Source: Flavobacteriales bacterium (GTDB lineage: Bacteria > Bacteroidota > Bacteroidia > Flavobacteriales_F > PHOS-HE28). From it: DNA of 33,641 bases. A program made the translations under genes and the position numbers. The notes under the pieces are model-generated. The model worked only from the letters and a program-made list of their open reading frames with translations, was not told where the DNA came from and did not search any database. Of this stretch, positions 18,732-27,437 are shown piece by piece. Numbering within the stretch: position 1 is the first letter of the stretch; each line of letters begins with the position of its first letter. Where the stretch lies: assembly GCA_016710685.1 (NCBI GenBank), contig JADJVC010000013.1:1-33641 (forward strand), written 5' to 3'.

Positions 18732-19103
18732 CGCTGGTGTACGGGGAGAGTTTTGAGGTCCACTGCAACGCATGCCTACGGCAGCCTGGGGGCGCTACGA
18801 CGCAACGGGAACGCAACGGAAATACAAAGCCCTCCGCCTGAGTTTGAACAGCAACGCACACAACGAACGCAACGTGAATTTCCGCGTAAAAATGACAGAG
18901 CAAGAGATTGTGGTCAGCCCAATTGGCAATCTCCGATTCTTTCGTGGCGCTCGTTGTGTGCGTTGCGGTTCCCCCTTTGCGCCATTCGTGTTCTTCGTGG
19001 TACAAACCACATTGCCTTTCATCCCCAACACCTTATTGCGCATAATCTGCGGCCCTCGCGGTAGAACAGCGCCTTCTTTTCTTCCCACCTTCGCACCCTG
19101 GCC
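18732..19103. other. Non-coding stretch between prs and rnr
   Basis: No convincing reading frame on either strand. It contains the nested inverted repeat at 18846-18971. The next stretch (18971-19015, with CCATTCGTGTTCTTCGTGG) resembles dispersed intergenic sequence I recall from Bacteroidota genomes. The last 40 bases may hold a frameshifted start of RNase R. Confidence 0.5.
18846..18971. repeat. Nested inverted repeat, possible MITE or structured RNA
   Basis: Outer arms of 29 bases (18846-18874 and 18943-18971) pair at 26 positions, with a perfect 16-base core (GCAACGCACACAACGA / TCGTTGTGTGCGTTGC). Inside is a second pair, GAGATTG (18904-18910) and CAATCTC (18927-18933). The whole 126-base unit can fold as one long hairpin. 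No target-site duplication was identified. Confidence 0.6.
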
Positions 19104-21347
19104 TTGGTGCGCAAAGCCGGTCGCACCGGCATCACCGCCCAGCAAATGCTGCTGAAACTCGGCCTCGACAAGCGTGACCGCGACGGATTGCACGCCATTA
19201 TCGACAACCTCGTCACCAAGGGAAAGGTGGAGGCCGGCGCTCGCGGACGTTACATGGCCCTCGGTGGGCACGCGGAATCCGGTGCCAAGGCCGAAGGCGG
19301 CGTTGAAGCCACCATCGATATCATCATGAGTGGCGCGGGATATGCGCGCCTCGGCCCCGGAAAGGACGATGTGTACGTGCCGGAAAACGCCGTGGGCACC
19401 GCCCTGCACGGCGACAAAGTACTGTTGCGCATCAGCAGCGGGCGCGGACGTGCCGAGGGCAAAGTGCTGCAGGTGCTGGAGCGCCGCCGCACACGCTACG
19501 TGGGAAAGGTGGAGATGCAGGGCGCCAACTTCACACTGAAGGCGGACGACCAAAAGATGAACCGGCCGTTCCTGATCACCCCGGAAGGATTGAATGGCGC
19601 AAAGCCCGGCGAGAAGGTCATCGCTGAAATGGCCGAATGGACCAACGCACGCGAAATGCCGAAATGCAACGTGGTGCGCATCCTCGGAAAAGCGGGTGAG
19701 CACGAGGTAGAGATCCACGCCATCCTCGCAGAATTCGATCTGCCTGCGGAATTTCCCACGGAAGTGGAAGAAGCTGCGGAGAACATTCCGGCCAAAATTT
19801 CCGACGAAGAAATCGCCAAGCGTCGCGACATGCGCGACATCATTACGCTTACCATCGACCCGGACGATGCCAAAGATCTGGACGATGCACTCAGCCTGCG
19901 CAAATTGCCCAACGGCAACTGGGAAGTGGGCGTCCACATTGCGGATGTGAGCCATTACGTGCGCCCCGGCTCTATTGTGGATACCGAAGCAGCGGCCCGC
20001 GCCACCAGCGTTTACTTGGTGGATCGCGTGGTGCCCATGCTACCCGAGCGGCTCAGCAACAACCTCTGCTCGCTCAATCCGCACGAGGACAAGCTCAGCT
20101 TCAGCGCCATCTTCGAGCTGGACGAAAAAGCACAGGTCCTAAGCGAATGGTTCGGGCGCAGCATTATGCGCAGCGCGCGTCGCTTCGCTTATGCGGATGC
20201 GCAAGCCCTCATTGACGGCCAGGAAGGCGAATACAAGCACGAGGTGCTTACCCATCCATTGAGCCAAGTGCTCCGCAAGGACCGCATGGCCAACGGCGCG
20301 CTGGAAGTGGGTGGCAACGAAGTGAAATTCAAGCTCGACGAAAAAGGCCGCCCGGTGGACGTGTACGAAAAGGTGATGGGCCCCGCGAACTGGCTGATCG
20401 AGGAATTCATGCTGCTGGCCAACAAGCGCGTGGCAGCTTGGGTGAGCAACCGTAAACCCAGCGCACCGCCCTTTGTGTACCGCATCCACGACCTGCCGGA
20501 CCCTGAAAAGATCCAGCAATTGCGCGTGCTCGCCAAGAGCTTCGGCCACAACGAAGACCGACGGAAGGCCGGAGGAACTGCCCAAGGAGCTCAACCGATT
20601 GATGCGCGCCATCAAAGGCACCGAGGAGGAAAACATCCTGAAGCAGGTCACCATCCGCTCCATGAGCAAGGCCATCTACAGTACCGAAAACATCGGGCAC
20701 TACGGCCTTGCCTTTCGACGATTACACGCACTTCACCAGCCCCATCCGCCGTTACCCGGACCTGCGGTACACCGCGCCATGGCGCACTACTTAGCCGATG
20801 GAAAACCACTCGACAAGAACAAGCTGGAACTAAGCTGCGCCCACAGCAGCGCCATGGAAAGCGCGCCGCCGATGCCGAGCGCGCCAGCATCAAGTTCAAG
20901 CAGGCCGAATACATGAGCACCCGCGTGGGCCAGACCTTCGCCGGCATCGTGAGCGGCCTTACCAGCTGGGGCATGTACATCGAAATTATCGCCAACAAAT
21001 GCGAGGGCATGATCAGCCTGCGCGACCTGCCCGGCGACCACTACAAATTCGACCAAGAAAGCTACACCGTTACCGGCCAACGCACCGGCAGGCGTTTCCG
21101 TTTGGGCGATGAAATGGAAGTAATGGTGCGCGGTGTGGACATGGAAAAGCGCGTGATCGACCTCGCTCTTTCGGACGGTGGCATGCCGGATATTCCACCA
21201 GAAGCGAACGAGCGCGGCCATTGGGACGAAACCCGACCCTTCCCGCAGGCGGCGGTAATGGCAAACGCGATGGTTTCCAGCCCAAAGGGACCGAGGCCAA
21301 AAAGGGGAGGACAAGAAGAGAAGCCGAAGGGGAAGAAGAGGAGGTGA
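19104..21347 (+). CDS. rnr: Ribonuclease R (RNB family exoribonuclease), frameshifted in the middle
   Basis: Degrades structured RNA 3' to 5'. About 748 residues. Parts in order: N-terminal helix-turn-helix-like segment (TGITAQQMLLKLGLDKRDRD), cold-shock domains (YARLGPGKDDVYVPENAVG), the RNB catalytic domain with the Asp cluster (TIDPDDAKDLDDALSLRK), HIADVSHYVRPGS and later HFTSPIRRYPDL, then an S1 domain (FAGIVSGLTSWGMYIEI .. RVIDLALSD) and a basic tail (KPKGKKRR). Between about 20560 and 20900 the protein continues in other frames (PKELNRLMRAIKGTEEENIL). The start is uncertain: TTG at 19104 or GTG at 19107 are the only options before a stop at 19062, and the true N-terminus may be frameshifted. 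Confidence 0.93.
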   Translation: MVRKAGRTGITAQQMLLKLGLDKRDRDGLHAIIDNLVTKGKVEAGARGRYMALGGHAESGAKAEGGVEATIDIIMSGAGYARLGPGKDDVYVPENAVGTALHGDKVLLRISSGRGRAEGKVLQVLERRRTRYVGKVEMQGANFTLKADDQKMNRPFLITPEGLNGAKPGEKVIAEMAEWTNAREMPKCNVVRILGKAGEHEVEIHAILAEFDLPAEFPTEVEEAAENIPAKISDEEIAKRRDMRDIITLTIDPDDAKDLDDALSLRKLPNGNWEVGVHIADVSHYVRPGSIVDTEAAARATSVYLVDRVVPMLPERLSNNLCSLNPHEDKLSFSAIFELDEKAQVLSEWFGRSIMRSARRFAYADAQALIDGQEGEYKHEVLTHPLSQVLRKDRMANGALEVGGNEVKFKLDEKGRPVDVYEKVMGPANWLIEEFMLLANKRVAAWVSNRKPSAPPFVYRIHDLPDPEKIQQLRVLAKSFGHNEDRRKAGGTAQGAQPIDARHQRHRGGKHPEAGHHPLHEQGHLQYRKHRALRPCLSTITRTSPAPSAVTRTCGTPRHGALLSRWKTTRQEQAGTKLRPQQRHGKRAADAERASIKFKQAEYMSTRVGQTFAGIVSGLTSWGMYIEIIANKCEGMISLRDLPGDHYKFDQESYTVTGQRTGRRFRLGDEMEVMVRGVDMEKRVIDLALSDGGMPDIPPEANERGHWDETRPFPQAAVMANAMVSSPKGPRPKRGGQEEKPKGKKRR

Positions 21348-21391
21348 GGGAGGTGGTTAGTTGGTTCAGCAAATTGAAGAGAGGTACAAGG

Positions 21392-21753
21392 CTACCTCTT
21401 CGAGGCGAACTTTTCCAACAAAACCATGAGTTTGTCATTCATTGTTTCGTAGCGGGCCATCAAGCGCTCCATTACTTCTGGCGGCAGTGAGTTCTGCTGT
21501 TCCACGTAACCATTGGAAGCCTGACGTTCATTGTGATGGACACGGGGCCTCGCAAGCTGTAGAAGTAACTAAGGTCCACCTTGTACAACTCTGATGCCTT
21601 GACCACCACGGAAGATGGCACGTTCAGCACCTCGCTCGTAATCGCTGCTTGCGACGTGCCTACGCCTAACTCAATGGCAACCCCTTCTTGTGTGTACTTT
21701 CGCTCCTCGCGCAGATGCTTGAGTTTCTTTCCGATCAAGAACACATCTTCCAT
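21392..21753 (-). CDS. Small XRE-type helix-turn-helix regulator, frameshifted
   Basis: About 121 residues. The HTH_3-like DNA-binding domain fills the N-terminal half: IGKKLKHLREERKYTQEGVA, IELGVGTSQAAITS, VLNVPSSVVVKASELYKVDL, then YFYSLRGPV. A frameshift near 21520 leads to the C-terminal helix LPPEVMERLMARYETMNDKL, ending LLEKFASKR. The start at 21753 (MEDVFLIG) follows a normal pattern; an open frame further upstream looks non-coding. It diverges from the secreted protein at 21891, and the gap between them holds two related palindromes that could be its operators. Confidence 0.8.
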
Positions 21754-21780
21754 GGTTACGGTGGTTTGGGCGAAAAGTAT

Positions 21781-21814
21781 CCGGATTCTCCGGAAAAGTT
21801 CCGGGTTTGCCGGA
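21781..21814. promoter_or_regulatory. Paired palindromic operator candidate
   Basis: CCGGA-ttc-TCCGG (21781-21793) and TCCGG-gtttg-CCGGA (21800-21814), same half-site TCCGG, centres 20 bp apart (about two DNA turns, so on the same face). They lie 28-61 bp upstream of the XRE regulator gene and 77-110 bp upstream of the divergent secreted-protein gene. Minus-strand TACTTTTC next to the first palindrome is a near match to the Bacteroidota -7 element. Confidence 0.5.
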
Positions 21815-21890
21815 GAGGTTTTACACAGTGTTGCCCACAGGTTTGCAGCGCCGCCCAATTCAGGGTGGCACTAAAAAACAACCTCAGCAG

Positions 21891-22500
21891 ATGAAGCTTA
21901 CACTCGCTAGTGCTATTCTGGCTGCCTTTACGCTGTATTCGGCTCACACAGAGGCCAACACAATCGGAGAGAGCGTCGAACTATCCACAGGCAATAAAGA
22001 ATGCCACGCCGCATCTTTCCGAGGATCCACGACCTATCGCGCGTTTCTTCAATCCGGAATTCTTGCCACATGGTCGACTCAGAAATTCGGACCGTATGCC
22101 CCTGCACCGAATGCCCAGTTCAATGAATGTACAATGGGGTCAGGATTGAATGGATTCTCACTACTACTTTCGTCGTCGTCGAATAGGGTGCTCACCCTTG
22201 GATACGCTAATGAGAATGGGGCTGGGTCCGCTTTGGTTTTTGATACGAAGGTCAATCCTTCAGTTGCGAACAGCTATTCCACAACGGTGTACAATCCAGC
22301 TGGTCAGATGCAATTTGCCTTCAATTGGAACAATGGAGCAGTCACAATTACCGCCATGGAACAAGGGGGCACAATGTAGCCGCGCTGTCGTGCAAGGGGT
22401 GATTTCCACTGTAGGCGCGACAATGGGATTAGGCCCAATCGGCTTTGGATTGGGAATGGCATCAATGTGCATGGACCTTTGGGCAAACGATTGCTTCTAA
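21891..22500 (+). CDS. Secreted protein with a Gly-rich hydrophobic, Cys-containing C-terminus, one frameshift
   Basis: About 202 residues. N-terminal signal peptide (MKLTLASAILAAFTLYSAHT). The middle is Ser/Asn/Gly-rich and beta-like (LLLSSSSNRVLTLGYANE, VNPSVANSYSTTVYNPAG, MQFAFNWNNGAVTITAME). The raw frame stops at 22379; removing one G from a G5 run at about 22367 joins it to a tail with GVISTVGATMGLGPIGFGLG and the Cys-bearing end MASMCMDLWANDCF. No T9SS domain. I do not recognise the family. The Gly-rich apolar tail with Cys recalls small secreted toxins or bacteriocin-like proteins, but this is only a resemblance. It lies 11 bp upstream of a polytopic membrane protein. Confidence 0.6.
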
Positions 22501-22511
22501 CTCCGAGCAAA

Positions 22512-23122
22512 ATGATAATTACGAGCTTGCCTTGGTTTGCACTGCTTTTGATAGCAAATGCCGCCTTAATTCTCACCGGCGGTATTGGCTTGGCTGATGG
22601 CATTGCTCTAATCTACTTTGGTGCGGAGACCATTCGGTTAAGGAGGGGAGTTTGCCCCCTCTCAATCAGTCAGATGCCTTGAACCAATTTTTACTAATTG
22701 AGAGGAATGAATGGCTTGCTAATAAATTACTCGGCACTGCCATTCTTGTCACTACTGCATTTTTTACCATCGGATTTGATATTGCGCTATTTGTTAATGC
22801 AATAATAACAATTTTGTCTATTGAATTTCTGAGTACATTGTTAAGAGAAATAGCATTAAGATCTAAATTTGCTGGACTGGTTTCAATTGCCGTTTTGGCA
22901 ATTTTGTTTATGTGGAGCTTAAATTGTTTAGTTGGACTTTCTGTTTCAAGCTATCTGGTCACGAATAATTTCTGGAATATCTCATGGACGAGCATTTTTT
23001 CCAACTCGACTTTGGGTGCGACAATCGTCATTAGCCTTTTTTTGTGCAATATCATCCTACTCCGCCTTAAACCCTTTAGAATTCCAGAATTGTTATCTAA
23101 GCGATTTTGGCTATTTAAATAG
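22512..23122 (+). CDS. Polytopic membrane protein of unknown function, one frameshift
   Basis: About 203 residues, strongly hydrophobic, with five or six predicted spans: WFALLLIANAALILTGGIGL, a short second one (GIALIYFG), LLGTAILVTTAFFTIGF, IALFVNAIITILSIEFL, LVSIAVLAILFMWSLNCLVG and LGATIVISLFLCNIILL. The first part (22512-22650) and the rest are in different frames, joined near a run of G and C at 22635-22660. The C-terminus is basic (LLSKRFWLFK). The DNA is markedly more AT-rich than the window average. It follows the secreted protein by 11 bp, so the two may form a functional pair such as effector and immunity or export protein. That is inference. Confidence 0.55.
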
Positions 23123-23216
23123 CCGCCCTGTGGAGTATAGAAGCGCCACACTTAGAAAGCCAGTTTTGCTCTTGATTCCACTTTTAAGGTCGCCAAGTGA
23201 CAAAAAGTTACTGCGA

Positions 23217-24233
23217 ATGATATTCACATGCAGGAGTCTTGACATTGGCTGTAACGCGACACACTTAAAGACAAATAGTATTTTCTACGGAATAATTGTC
23301 CAACGATACATCGCGTATCTTTTTTTAATCTTTGCGAATTCCGGTCTAATCTCCGCTCAATGGGCTGTGGATACTGCTCAGGGAATAAGCGAAGATTCCA
23401 GTTCGTTGGCCGTATTGTCCTCACTTCCTCTGGCTGTTAAAAGTAATTCATTTTATGGTTCGGTCAGTGCCAGCTATGCTAGTAGCAACAATTGGAACGG
23501 TCATAATTTAAATAATTTCGCCTTGATAGGCAATTTGCTTTTTTCTCATTTTCTTTTCGCAAGTGAACACAGCCATTCCCACCAGATAATGGCCGACCTA
23601 GGCTATTTGAAATTTGTGGATAGCACCTGGGTAAAAAGCCTTGACCGCGTACAGGTAAACTTGCTTTGGAACAGTACGGGCAAAAAATTCAACAGTTCTT
23701 ACACAATTGCTTTTGGCACGCAATTCCTTCCCAGTTCTTTCCTGAATACGACCTTAATCAAGATAAGCTTGTTGAGCGCAATGTAGGTGGTTTCCTAAAT
23801 CCGTTCAATTTACAGGCTCGGCTATGGTGGTGTGTTCTCCTTCTGGGATAGAAGCAACATTAATTTTGCCTTTGCTACCCTTCAGGTTAGTAGGCTCGCC
23901 AAAGGGAATTACTTCACCAGCCTTTATGGATGCCAATGTGATCGAGGGCAAACGGGCGTACTACTTCATGAACTACGGCTTTTCAGTCGCTGCGGCCATC
24001 AATAAACCTTTCGGCGAGCATGTGCAATGGATTAACAACACACGCTTCTTCGAAACGGTCTCGACAGGGACCACATCAACCTGCAACTCAGCAACATGGT
24101 GATCGTGAAGTTGTGGAAGTACCTACAACTGCGCTTTGACACACGGCTTGCTTACAACCCGTTGCTCAACTACAAAATGCAATTCCGGCAAGAGGCCCTC
24201 ATTGGCTTTTTCTTGGCAGAGCGGCAGAAATGA
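23217..24233 (+). CDS. Outer-membrane beta-barrel protein, DUF3078-like, frameshifted
   Basis: About 335 residues in three frame pieces. A signal peptide is visible (YIAYLFLIFANSGLISAQ at about 23305-23360). The barrel-like body includes SFYGSVSASYASSNNWNGH, HQIMADLGYLKFVDSTWVKS, VQVNLLWNSTGKKFNSSYT, VERNVGGFLNPFNLQ, and a late part AYYFMNYGFSVAAAINKPFG, LWKYLQLRFDTRLAYNPLLN, FRQEALIGFFLAERQK. The mix of short Asn-rich turns and aromatic strands resembles DUF3078 proteins of Bacteroidota. The start is uncertain: 23217 is the nearest in-frame ATG but leaves about 30 odd residues before the signal peptide. The first half is AT-rich like the preceding membrane gene; the second half has the usual composition. 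Confidence 0.55.
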
Positions 24234-24241
24234 GCTTTTGC

Positions 24242-24534
24242 TCAGAACTTGGCCTTCAGTTTTAATCCACTGAGCAATCCCTTATCATCCGAATGGATTC
24301 CTCTTCGGGATAGAAACGTATCTCCCCCCGGTCTCGTTGGGCGAGTTCCTCTTCGAACGCCGCGTAACTCTTCGTCACTTATATCGTCCTCATCTTCAGT
24401 GGACATGACTTCGGGAAATGCTTTTTGCAATAGTTCCGCCATCCGCTTGATGACCGATTCATCGCGAACTCCAGCCAAGCGTTCAAGCAGGTCCAGTTTG
24501 ATGGATGCGCTATTTATGTTCTTCCTGACTTGTA
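24242..24534 (-). CDS. Small acidic antitoxin-like protein, frameshifted
   Basis: About 95 residues. The N-terminal half is helical (ASIKLDLLERLAGVRDESVI, MAELLQKAFPEV), followed by an acidic linker (STEDEDDISDEE) and, in another frame, AAFEEELAQRDRGEIRFYPE followed by EESIRMI. The end may return to the first frame (GLLSGLKLKAKF). Helical head, acidic linker and an amphipathic tail are the layout of many small antitoxins and addiction-module components in Bacteroidota. No toxin gene is adjacent: upstream is the gpsA end and downstream a convergent barrel gene. No clear start codon is visible, so the 5' end is a guess. Confidence 0.4.
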
Positions 24535-24581
24535 CTATAAAGGTAGGACAACAACAAATGTAGTGGATCCCATATTCACTC

Positions 24582-25575
24582 TCACGCCAACTTATCGCTC
24601 AACAACCGCATTTCGATGGTTGGTGCGATACGCTCATAAAGCATGCGGTAGGTGGCTTCTGATATGGGCATGTCCACGCCGAGTTTTTCGTTGATCTCGT
24701 GGACGCACTTCACAGCGTAGTAGCCTTCGGCCACCATCTTCATTTCCGTTTGCGCGGCCTTCACGCTGTAGCCTTTGCCCACCATGGCACCGAACTCGCG
24801 GTTGCGGCTGAAGGCGGAATACGCCGTTACCAGCAGGTCGCCGAGGTAGGCCGGTTCGTTGATGTCACGATCGATGGGATGCACGGCCGTTACGAAGCGC
24901 TCGATCTCTTGGATGGCGCGGCTCACCAGCACGGCGCGGAAGTTGTCGCCGTAGCCCAGGCCCACGCTGATGCCGGAGCACACGGCGATCACGTTCTTCA
25001 GGATCGCGGCGTATTCCGTTCCGTAGATGTCGTCGCTCAAGGTGGTCTTCAAGAAACGACCGCTGAGCGCATCGCCCATCAACTTGGCTTTTTCGGGATC
25101 TTGACTGGCGATGGTGAGGTAGCTCAAGCGTTCCAACGCCACTTCTTCCGCGTGGCACGGACCGCAGATGATGCCGAGGTCGTTCTTCTGCACGCCCCAA
25201 TGTTCGAAGAGGAATTCACCGACGATCTGGTTCGTCTCCGGCACGATCCCCTTCACAGCGCTGAAGCATGTTTTTCCTTTCAGCGCGTTCGGTTCCAATT
25301 GGTCCAGGCTGTTTTCAGAAGGCGCTCGGCACGGCGATCACCACCACGTCGGCGGCTTTGACCACCGCGCGGATGTCGGTGTCCATGGCCAAACGCTGCA
25401 CGTCGAATTGCGCGCCGCTGGTGTAGTCCGGATTGTGGCCGTACTTGGTGATGTGGTCGATCGTCTCTTTGCGCCGCACCCACCAGCCCACTTTCTCTTC
25501 ATTGCCACTCAACAGCTTCACCAACGCCGTGCCCCAGGAGCCGGCGCCGATCACCGCGATCCGTGTTTTGCTCAT
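24582..25575 (-). CDS. gpsA: NAD(P)H-dependent glycerol-3-phosphate dehydrogenase, one frameshift
   Basis: Reduces dihydroxyacetone phosphate to sn-glycerol 3-phosphate for phospholipid synthesis. About 331 residues. The N-terminal Rossmann fold has IAVIGAGSWGTALVKLLSGN, then VVVIAVPSAF at the end of the nucleotide-binding domain. A missing base near 25315 shifts the frame. The C-terminal part carries FSAVKGIVPETNQIVGEFLF, ICGPCHAEEVALERLSYL, YGTEYAAILKNVIAVCSGI (catalytic Lys), NFRAVLVSRAIQEIERFV and AYLGDLLVTAYSAFSRNR. The start ATG overlaps the stop of the upstream peptidase gene (ATGA), so translation is probably coupled. Confidence 0.93.
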
Positions 25576-27250
25576 TTGAAATGGACCTCGACCTTTATTT
25601 CCTTGCCATCGCGCAGCACCGTTACCGTGGTCTTGTCGCCCTTCTTGAACATGCCAAGTGCTTTCATGTAGCCCATCATGTCGGGCACGTCGTGGTCGCC
25701 CATTTTGATCACGATGTCGCCGGACTTCAATCCGGCTTCGGCGGCCGTTTGCCTTCCGTGATGCCGTCAATGCGCAAGCCCTTGCCGTCGTACATGTAGT
25801 CCGGCACCACGCCGAGCGTCACGGAAAAGCGCGGTGTTTTCGAGGTGTCCGTGTCAGCGGTTTTGGTGAAGGCGAGCTTGGTGCTGTCGTTCAGCGTGGT
25901 GATCACCGCTTCGATGTAGCGCGCAATGCGCAGCATGCCGGGGTAGTTCACTTTGTCGGCGTCGTCGGTGGGCTTGTGGTAATCTTCTTCGCTGCCGGTG
26001 AAGAAGTGGATCGCGGGCACGCCTTGCAGGTAAAAGCTGGTGTGGTCACTGGGCCCGATGCCGCCTTCGGTGGTCTTGATGTTGAGGTTGCTCCCTTTCA
26101 ATTTCGTGATGCCCGGCCACGAAGGGGAGGTGCCGATGCTGTTGATCGCGACATCGTTGGTGCTGTCCAAACGCCCCACCATGTCCATGTTGATCATGTA
26201 GTTTAGGCTATCGATCGCCAAGGTGGGATGTTGGCTCCACCAGTTGCTGCCGTACAACCCTTTTGCCTCTCCGCTGAAGGCGATGAAGAGGTAGTTGTTG
26301 TTCTTCGCGTTTGGCATGTGTTGCAGGTCTGTTGCGAGATGCATCAGCACGGCCACGCCGCTGGCGTTGTCGTCCGCGCCGTTGTGGATCGCGGGTTCGC
26401 CGCGATAAAGGGAGCCCTCACCACCGAAGCCCAAGTGATCATAGTGCGCCCCGATCACCACGGTGTCCGGCTTGTTGTTGTTGATGAAACCCACTACGTT
26501 GTGCCCGGTCTTTTCCTCGCGGATGATGTCCGTGTGCACCACCACGGGGTCGCCATCCTGACCCAGCTTCGCGAAGCCGCTCTTGTAAGGAAGACCACTG
26601 GTACGCTGCACGGTTGCAGTTTCATTTCGAAATCGGCGGGCGGATCGTCGGCTTTGTCGGGATCGTCGTTGTAGAAGATGATGGCGTTTGCACCGAGCTT
26701 GATGGCATCGTCGATGCGCGAACGCAGGTCGTTGTGCGCGAGCCATGCCGAATGCGGATGGATGCCGTCCGGCGAGCTGATGCTTATGCAGGCGGCGTGA
26801 TCTTTCACGTCCACGCCATCGAAGTCGTTGCGGCCTTTTTCCGGCGCGAGAATGCCGTAACGGCAGCGCGCCACGCGGGAGAGCAGCTGCCCGTTGGCGG
26901 TGTAGCCCATCGGGTAGAAGTCGTCGCCGAGCTTCAGCTTGTTGCGGCCGAGCCGCAGGCTGTTGTCGGGCCGGTGCGCGGCATGGCGGCGAAGTTGAAA
27001 GCGTTGAGGTAGCTGGGGCCATCCCCCCTCGGCGCAAGGCCGATCGCCTTGAAGCGGCCAACGATGTAGGCACCGGCCATCTGCTCGCCTTTGGTGCCGG
27101 TCTCGCGGCCTTGCATGCTGTCGTCGGCGAGAGTGTACACGTCAGTGCGCATTTGCTGCACGGCTTGGCTGTCCGGCATTAAGGTCTGCGCTTGCGTGGC
27201 GAAGGGGGGCGGAGGAGGAGGGCGAGGGCGACAGGTTTTATTAGCTGCAT
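25572..27250 (-). CDS. Exported M28-family zinc metallopeptidase with C-terminal PDZ domain, several frameshifts
   Basis: About 560 residues. Signal peptide near the start (MQLIKPVALALLL). An N-terminal region (SMQGRETGTKGEQMAGAYIV, typical of this family) and a PA-like insert (AIKLGANAIIFYNDDPDKAD) come before the M28 domain. Zinc-site motifs are VIGAHYDHLGFGG, IHNGADDNASGVAV, AFSGEAKGLYGS, MINMDMVGRL and GPSDHTSFYLQGVPAIHFFT. In the third motif the usual Glu-Glu pair reads Glu-Ala, which would remove a zinc ligand. The C-terminal PDZ domain (near 25800-25575) reads VPDYMYDGKGLRIDGITEG, then after a frameshift GLKSGDIVIKMGDHDVPDMM and ends VEVHFK. It likely trims peptides in the periplasm. 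The stop overlaps the gpsA start. Confidence 0.88.
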
Positions 27251-27265
27251 GGGACAAGACTTTTT

Positions 27266-27291
27266 GACAGGATTACAGGATTGACAGGATT
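27266..27291. repeat. Three ACAGGATT words in tandem
   Basis: ACAGGATT at 27267-27274, 27275-27282 and 27284-27291, in the gap between the peptidase and the divergent cyclophilin gene. Runs of AGGATT words are a known kind of dispersed repeat in Bacteroidota and some other phyla. A single copy occurs at 11478. Confidence 0.6.
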
Positions 27292-27437
27292 GGATCCCGC
27301 CTTGAGCTGGGCTGCCTTGCTGCTTCTTCTGTTTTGTGGGTTGTCTTATGGGCCGCGAAGGTACCATCGCGGTTGCGAAAGGTGGTTAAGGAGTTAGGAA
27401 TGCCGATGAAACTCCGGTGAAGCCCGATATTTAGGCC

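Noticed and set aside
18795..19955. A 386-codon minus-strand open frame across the prs-rnr gap
   Set aside because: Mostly antisense to RNase R, with no recognised domain. The gap itself has no consistent coding signal.
21348..21400. Hairpin AGAGGTA / TACCTCT as a terminator between rnr and the XRE gene
   Set aside because: Stem of only seven pairs, overlapping the XRE stop codon, without a T-run on either side; too weak to call.
24699..25361. A 220-codon plus-strand open frame
   Set aside because: Antisense to gpsA and of low-complexity His/Ala/Val composition.
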